A stretch of 64,000 nt of DNA, taken from NCBI GenBank assembly GCA_032622095.1, contig CP136062.1, positions 16,809,739 to 16,873,738 on the forward strand. Reading direction: 5' to 3'. The notes below the pieces were generated by a model, which did no database searches, was not told the origin of the DNA, and worked only from the letters and a program-made list of their open reading frames with translations. The stretch comes from Siphonodentalium dalli. Taxonomy: Eukaryota > Mollusca > Scaphopoda > Gadilida > Siphonodentaliidae. The translations under genes were made by a program, and so were the position numbers. Shown one piece after another: positions 58,843 through 64,000 of the stretch; the stretch's first letter is position 1; every line of letters begins with the position of its first letter.

Positions 58843-59130
58843 TACAGTAATGCTCTAAATAATGGACTCCTTAACCACAGCAGAATTATGGGTAACTAAC
58901 TTTTCAGGGTTTAATCGGAAATATGGCTTGTTGCCATTCATCGGAAAGCTCTCACTGAGATTATAATACAATCAACTCCTTAACCACAGCAGAATCATGG
59001 GTAACTTTTCAGGATTTAGTCGGGAAATATGGCTTGTTACCATTCATCGGAAAGCTCTCGGTGAGAAAAAGTTAAAATTTACCCATAATTCTGCTGTGGT
59101 TAAGGAGTTGATTAATTAGGGCATTACTGT
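58843..59130. mobile_element. Pogo-like MITE with doubled left arm
   Basis: TACAGTAATGCTCTAAATAA, a second arm from 58976 (AACTCCTTAACCACAGCAG), and the right end ATTAATTAGGGCATTACTG. Confidence 0.65.
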
Positions 59131-59344
59131 GCTTCATGTTTCACACATTACACAGATGTTAGAGCTCAATGCACACTAATATCCAACAAATGGACATGTT
59201 TGTAAAATCAAAAAATTTCAAATTAATTTTTTAGGAATTTTTTGTCATAACATGAGGCATCACAACGCGGCCCTTTTTATTCAATGTGGCCTGAGAGCCA
59301 AAACCCTGATTTTGTTTGGCGTTAATGTTTTTATTTCACTTCAG

Positions 59345-59565
59345 TTTGAATAATAATGCAAGTATTAACTACTGGACTGGGGCATTCATGAACTATTCTG
59401 ATTGGACGACTGTGAATGGTGGAAGCTTACAGTGGTCCTATTGGTCTCCTGGTGAACCCAATGTAACAACAGCCGATCTGTGTGGGGGCGCTGTGGGATG
59501 GAATGGATGGATGTGGTATTCATACCCGTGCGACGAACAATTCTCCGCTGTATGCCAGTCACATT
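59345..59565 (+). CDS. Exon B9: C-terminal half of CTLD 9 (type III)
   Basis: The acceptor TTTCACTTCAG precedes 59345 and the donor GTGAGT starts at 59566; 221 nt, phase 2 in, phase 1 out, the same length as B3. It reads LQWSYWSPGEPNVTTADLCG (C2), WNGWMWYSYPC (C3), SAVCQSH (C4). It is the only domain here with the EPN triplet that in mannose-type CTLDs helps bind calcium and sugar, but the later WND is replaced (WYSY), so sugar binding is doubtful. Confidence 0.96.
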
Positions 59566-59744
59566 GTGAGTATAGGCCTAAATGTTTATATAACCTATGT
59601 GTGCATGTTACAATAAATCCTGTTTTGTGATTGATGAACTGCCAATTGGGTCATGTGTTTCATTTTCCAATAAAACACACCATAAGATGACCGACATCAC
59701 ATCTTGTTGACCAAGGTGATTAAAGCTGATGGGGTTATTGTAAC

Positions 59745-60190
59745 AAGGCATCGATCGCATTCGCAGCCAGCTTTTTAAATCAATCACAAATATGTAGACA
59801 GCTTTTCTATGGCGATCACATTTGTAGCCAGCTTTTCATATTAATGCGAGCCGCAATGAACAAGATTAGCTTCATCGCTCATTTTTCTGAGTTGATGGAT
59901 AAAAAACAAATTGAATTTGAATTTTATATCAGTTCATTTAATAACCTGAGGTTTCCGATCAATGTCGTTAGAATGCTCGAATTATATTCCAATACAAGTT
60001 GATAAATGAAGTCATATCTGGAGCATGACGTCGACATTTTAGTCACGAACGCGACGATGTCATATTTCGCGCCATATAAAGCATGGAATTAGAAAAGCTG
60101 GCTTCGAATGTGAACACAAATGAAAAGCTGGCTACATTTGTGATCAAATTAAAAAGCTGGCTACGAATGTGACCGAAACCTTGTGACAAT
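59745..60190. mobile_element. Inverted-repeat element with AAAAAGCTGGCTACGAATGTG arms
   Basis: CGCATTCGCAGCCAGCTTTT, TAGCCAGCTTTTC at the left are inverted at 60085-60175 (GAAAAGCTGGCTACATTTGT, AAAAGCTGGCTACGAATGTG). About 100-bp arms; no coding sequence. Confidence 0.6.
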
Positions 60191-60232
60191 GACCCCATCT
60201 GCGTGACTAAAGTCTGTAGACAAAATGAGCTT

Positions 60233-60288
60233 GATTTGGTATTCATACGCATGCAATGAACAATTCCATGCTATATGCCAGTCACATT
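60233..60288 (+). pseudogene. Duplicate of the B9 exon end with destroyed donor
   Basis: TTGGTATTCATACGCATGCA, ATGAACAATTCCATGCTATA, TGCCAGTCACATT repeats the last ~55 nt of exon B9 about 720 bp downstream. The donor GTGAGTATA has become ATAAATATG, so it cannot splice there. Confidence 0.88.
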
Positions 60289-60299
60289 ATAAATATGTC

Positions 60300-61080
60300 T
60301 TCAATATTTATTCATGTAATTATAAACAGTTCTGATTAAAATCATACTCAGACGCTTCATGTACTGAGTCTGACGAAACCCACTATTTGTTGCATTACCG
60401 TTGCAGTAAATAGCATCCATGGACAACACCTGCAGTATGATGTCACTGCCCACATTTTTCTTTAAAAAGAAAAATGTCATATCCATTGGTGGATATATTT
60501 TTGCAAATAAAGTGAGATATATTGTAAAATGGCCTATTGAAAGAAATAAATCATACAAACATCATTATTAAAAGCACAATTAAATGTAAATAAGGAAAAT
60601 CATATCCATCCACATGATATCTATGATAAGTTCTCATTTAGGAGACGATTTATAGAAGTTATTTCTAGGGGGAGAACTCTATCTTGTTTACCATCAATCA
60701 AGGCAAATTTAATTCTAACTATTGGAATTCATCGAGAATTATGCTCAGCTGCATCAGAAATAAACTACTTTGTTATGACTTGATTGACAAACTAGCTGAA
60801 ACAGGCCCCCAAAATGAACCTTTGTTCAGTGTCAGAGGGGTGCTTCATGCAAATTTTTATATTAAACAGAGCTTTTATTCAGCGGCGACTCCCCTTTGTG
60901 ATTGTTTAAACATTTTGAAATAACAAAACTAACAAAAAATTTAATTAAGAAATTCAAAATTTTGAGAAAAAAACTAATGCCGTTATAACATCTGACAGAG
61001 TCACCACATCAAATTTAGTTGAAATTGATCGAGGGGTCTGGGAGAAAAATCTGACCATACAGACAGACAGATCCTACTCT
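60300..61080. other. Intron stretch with no recognised element
   Basis: AT-rich; a 79-residue frame at 60684-60923 (with VRGVLHANFYIKQSFYSAAT) has no family features and no splice context. It vaguely resembles a degraded transposon frame but is not assigned. Confidence 0.4.
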
Positions 61081-61086
61081 TATATA

Positions 61087-61287
61087 CAGTAATGCACTAA
61101 TTAATTGACTTCTTAACCACTGCAGAATTATGGGTAACTTTTCATGATTTAGTCGGAAATATGGCTTGTTGCCATTCATCGACGAGAGCTTTCCGATGAT
61201 GGCAGCAAGCCATATTTCCAACTAAATCCTGAAAAGTTACCCATAATTATGCTGTGGTTAAGAAGTCGATTAATTAGGGCATTACTG
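61087..61287. mobile_element. Pogo-like MITE, complete
   Basis: TA, CAGTAATGCACTAATTAATT to ATTAATTAGGGCATTACTG, TA. Confidence 0.75.
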
Positions 61288-61420
61288 TATATAGATCATT
61301 AACGTACCAATTTGCAGTTTTATCTGTGTTTAATTACAAAATGCTATTTGCAGTCTTGGTTATTATGAAAATTATGTTGTTGTAATTGTGGCCCAGAAGA
61401 GACACAGCGGCCATCATTAA

Positions 61421-62197
61421 CCCTTTACCCAACAGAACGGCCCTGTGCCAATGAATTCTCTTATATATGCGAGTCGACCATAGGTCGCCTCGCATATATA
61501 AGAGAATGCATTGGCTTAACACATTAAAAATTATAAAATTGTTAAAGAATGTAAGAAAAAATGGTAAAAAGTGTTAAAAAAAGATTTTTTTTAGGCCAAT
61601 GCATTCTCTTATATATGCGAGGCGACCTATGGTCGACTCGCATATATAAGAGAATGCATTGGCACAGGGCATAACTGTAACTATCACAATGTGGTCAAGG
61701 AGCCGGTTCCAATGATATCCATATTTGTATGGTTCTATTGAGACAGACCGAAGATATTTTAGGCTGTTGAAGCTTGTTTTGGCCGGTTTGTTGGGTAAAG
61801 GGTTAACCCTTTCAGTGCCAAGTCAGATTTTTGTATCAACCCATATTTCCTTGATCATTTTTCAAATTTATTGATTATAATAATGTGATACATTGACGGA
61901 AAGACGGAAATCCGGCTTGGTACTGAAAGGGTTAAACCTTCCATAACTGGAGCTTCCTGAAATTTGCGAAAACGCTGTGCCAATGCATTCTCTTATATAA
62001 GCTAGTCTCCCATAGGGAGCCTCGCATATATAAAAGAATACATTGGACTTATGATATTTACCTTGACCTTGTAAGTCAGTATATTAATACTCTTAAATAA
62101 GTGAGGCTCCCTATGCGGTCGAGACTCGCATATATAAGAGAATGTACTGGCACAGGATCTTTAATGCTGCACCGGCGCAGCTCTCTTCATCAAATGG
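61421..62197. mobile_element. Three abutting TTAA elements: PB-A, short PB-B, PB-C
   Basis: PB-A 61421-61802, TTAA 61803-61806, PB-B 61807-61931 (CCCTTTCAGTGCCAAGTCAG to GGTACTGAAAGGG, no core palindrome), TTAA 61932-61935, PB-C 61936-62197 (ACCTTCCATAACTGGAGCTT to TCATCAAATGG), TTAA 62198-62201. Each neighbour shares one TTAA. Confidence 0.8.
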
Positions 62198-62223
62198 TTA
62201 ATTAGTTAACATACTATCTATTG

Positions 62224-63152
62224 TAGTCCAAGTCTTCTCGTACTAAAACCAGCTAAGATATCGGGATGGCGAATTGCTGGTACTTAGTCCGAGTTCGCGT
62301 CCATAGGCTTTTTATAACACGAATTACGCCCAGGGTTTGTGGCGGGAATTTGTGGTGTATTTTACTCGATTTACCTAACAAATCAATACATGATGCTATA
62401 TATATCGGACATCTTATGGTCATAATGGTGTATAATAATCTAACTTTCATGTTAAATTACACATAGAATATTACGGTTGATTGCCACTAACATCGCTCTG
62501 TTTATATGTTTGTTTACGTTTTAACTGAAAGCCAAAGTGTACCGAAGAACTTCGGCATAGTCCGGAGTTTGTTTTGGCCGAGACGAATTTCGATACAAAC
62601 AAGATGGCAACCCCTATATGTATTCTAATGCTCGTTGTGTTTACACTGTTTTAAACTGTGAGAGGGTTGTAATTCCCGTAATTTATTTAATGTATTACAT
62701 TTATATCTTCAATGTTTAATTAATCTATTTATTTATTTATTGACACACATAATTACGATTACAATGGAGAATGCATTGTCATGTGTGTGGTTAGTCGAAA
62801 ATCTACCGAATATTTTCACCGGAAAATGCCAAACACAGTTCGCGAGGTCAACTGAGTTCGCATACTTTTGAAAATATGTCAACACTGCAGTAAATGTCTC
62901 TTTTCACATTAAATTACCGCTTTCAATTCACAACTAATGTGGGTTTCAGATCAAATATCATGTCTTCTGCGGAAAAAATCCATTTTTTGTCGCAATTGTG
63001 ATATTTTATTTCATATAATTGTGGTTTTATTTGAGCTGTCACTAACGCCTAACTCGTGTTATAAAAAGCCTATGGTCGCGAATTCTGATTAAATACCAGC
63101 ATTTCACCATCCCTATATCTTAGCTGGTTTTAGTACGAGAAGACTTGGACTA
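62224..63152. mobile_element. Mutator-like MITE, exact 9-bp TSD TATCTATTG
   Basis: TATCTATTG at 62215-62223 and 63153-63161. Long inverted ends (about 120 bp) start TAGTCCAAGTCTTCTCGTAC and contain ATAGGCTTTTTATAACACGA. 9-bp duplications with long inverted ends are typical of Mutator-like elements. No transposase in 929 bp. Confidence 0.85.
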
Positions 63153-63167
63153 TATCTATTGATGTGT

Positions 63168-63506
63168 GCAGTAATGCCCTAAATAATCGACTCCTTAACC
63201 ACAGCAGAATTATGGGTAATTTTTCAGGATTCAGATTACGTCATGGCCAGAAAACCGGCCAGTCGCGTATATATGCAATTACGTTCTGGCCAGAATATCG
63301 GCCAGCCGGGTTCAAAGGGTTAAATTATCTTCGAAGATAAAAATAAAAACTGTGTCTGGCATTATACAGTAAGGCACTAAATAATTGACCCCTTAACCAC
63401 AGCAGAATTATGGGTAACTTATCAGGATTTTGTCGGCAATATGGCTTGTTGCCATTTATCGGAAAGCTCTCAGTGGTTAAGGAGTCGATTACTAAGGGCA
63501 TTACTG
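63168..63506. mobile_element. Two pogo-like MITE pieces
   Basis: 63168-63235 is a left half; 63367-63506 runs CAGTAAGGCACTAAATAATT to GATTACTAAGGGCATTACTG. The second ends about 50 nt before the EGF3 acceptor. Confidence 0.65.
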
Positions 63507-63559
63507 TATTTCTCACCTTTCCACACCTGAATAATCTATTAATGTAATGTTGCTTTCAG

Positions 63560-63673
63560 TCACAGACGAGTGTTTATCTGATCCTTGCCAAAATGGCGGC
63601 ACATGTGTTGACAGTATCCATGGATACAAATGTAAATGTCATGCACGATACAAAGGAACCAACTGTGAAAACT
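63560..63673 (+). CDS. Exon EGF3
   Basis: The acceptor TTGCTTTCAG precedes 63560 and the donor GTGAGT starts at 63674; 114 nt, phase 1 both sides. It reads [20 protein letters not shown], then [14 protein letters not shown]. Unlike EGF1 and EGF2 it meets C-x-D-x4-Y-x-C-x-C, the hydroxylation consensus, and has acidic residues before the first Cys, so calcium binding is possible. It closes super-repeat unit 3. Confidence 0.96.
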
Positions 63674-63750
63674 GTGAGTTCATAAGATTTTAATTAATGT
63701 CATGCACGATACAAAGGAACTAACTGTGAAAACTGTGAGTTCATAAGCTT
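63674..63750 (+). repeat. 61-bp duplicate of the EGF3 exon end and donor
   Basis: AATGTCATGCACGATACAAA, GGAACTAACTGTGAAAACT|GTGAGTTCATAAG follows the real junction, with one base change in the exon part. The second donor at 63735 is intact. Confidence 0.93.
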
Positions 63751-63837
63751 TTAATTAAAATGGCTCAAGGCATTCGAGGTTCAGAATAAAATACAAATTT
63801 GTAAAAAATTAAATGTAAAATGTTATCTTAGTTCTTA

Positions 63838-64000
63838 ACGCTTTCAGTGCCAGGTCCGATTTTGTTATCAACCCATATACCCTGTGCCAATGCATTCTCT
63901 TATATATGCGAGTCAACCATAGGTCGCCTCGCATATATAAGAGAATGCATTGACCTAACAATTTTTCATCATTTGTTAATATTTTTTACAATTTTAATAT
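63838..64000. mobile_element. PB-B MITE, cut by the window end
   Basis: TTAA then CGCTTTCAGTGCCAGGTCCG and one core palindrome GCCAATGCATTCTCTTATAT to ATATAAGAGAATGCATTG. Confidence 0.7.

Overview
The window is AT-rich animal DNA, probably from a marine invertebrate; the species cannot be fixed from sequence alone. Only about 6% of it (3,926 nt) reads as coding. That coding sequence is 20 short exons on the + strand, all from one large gene that runs off both ends of the window. The gene encodes a secreted or cell-surface mosaic of C-type lectin-like domains (CTLDs) and EGF domains, about 1,308 residues within the window. No signal peptide, transmembrane exon, promoter or polyA site lies inside the window. 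No gene symbol is justified.

Exon logic: every CTLD is made by two exons. An A exon (175-190 nt) carries the N-terminal half and a B exon (215-278 nt) the C-terminal half. The intron between A and B is always phase 2, and all introns between domains are phase 1. Each EGF domain is one 114-nt exon. All junctions are GT/AG and all 20 frames join without a stop. The domain order is a three-fold super-repeat: CTLD type I (CLHPDG start), CTLD type II (CLHPDA start, longest B exon), CTLD type III (no N-terminal Cys pair, G-I/V-LP start), then EGF. Unit 1 lacks only its first A exon, which lies upstream: B1 1038, A1/B2 3124/9727, A2/B3 11562/14182, EGF1 14712. Unit 2: A3/B4 16594/21571, A4/B5 24822/25462, A5/B6 35370/46624, EGF2 47558. 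Unit 3: A6/B7 49832/51450, A7/B8 53176/54818, A8/B9 57639/59345, EGF3 63560.

The introns are crowded with non-autonomous DNA transposons: (i) TA-flanked CAGTAATGCCC MITEs, probably Tc1/mariner/pogo-like; (ii) several TTAA-flanked, piggyBac-like MITE families (called here PB-A to PB-D), most sharing a palindromic core around GCCAATGCATTCTCTTATAT; (iii) hAT-like elements with 8-bp target duplications, one holding a broken BED-finger transposase fragment; (iv) one Mutator-like element with a 9-bp duplication. There is also a decayed LINE ORF1 on the minus strand, and there are many minisatellites.

The most striking feature is that tandem duplication keeps falling on splice junctions. At least 13 of the 40 exon edges have extra copies of the intron/exon boundary next to them. 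They range from one copy to about 90 copies of a 71-bp unit (29.0-35.4 kb), each carrying the 3' splice site and first 22 nt of exon A5. Exon A5 also has its 5' splice site repeated in a 109-bp array. This pattern and the 3xCTLD+EGF super-repeat are the two observations most worth following up.
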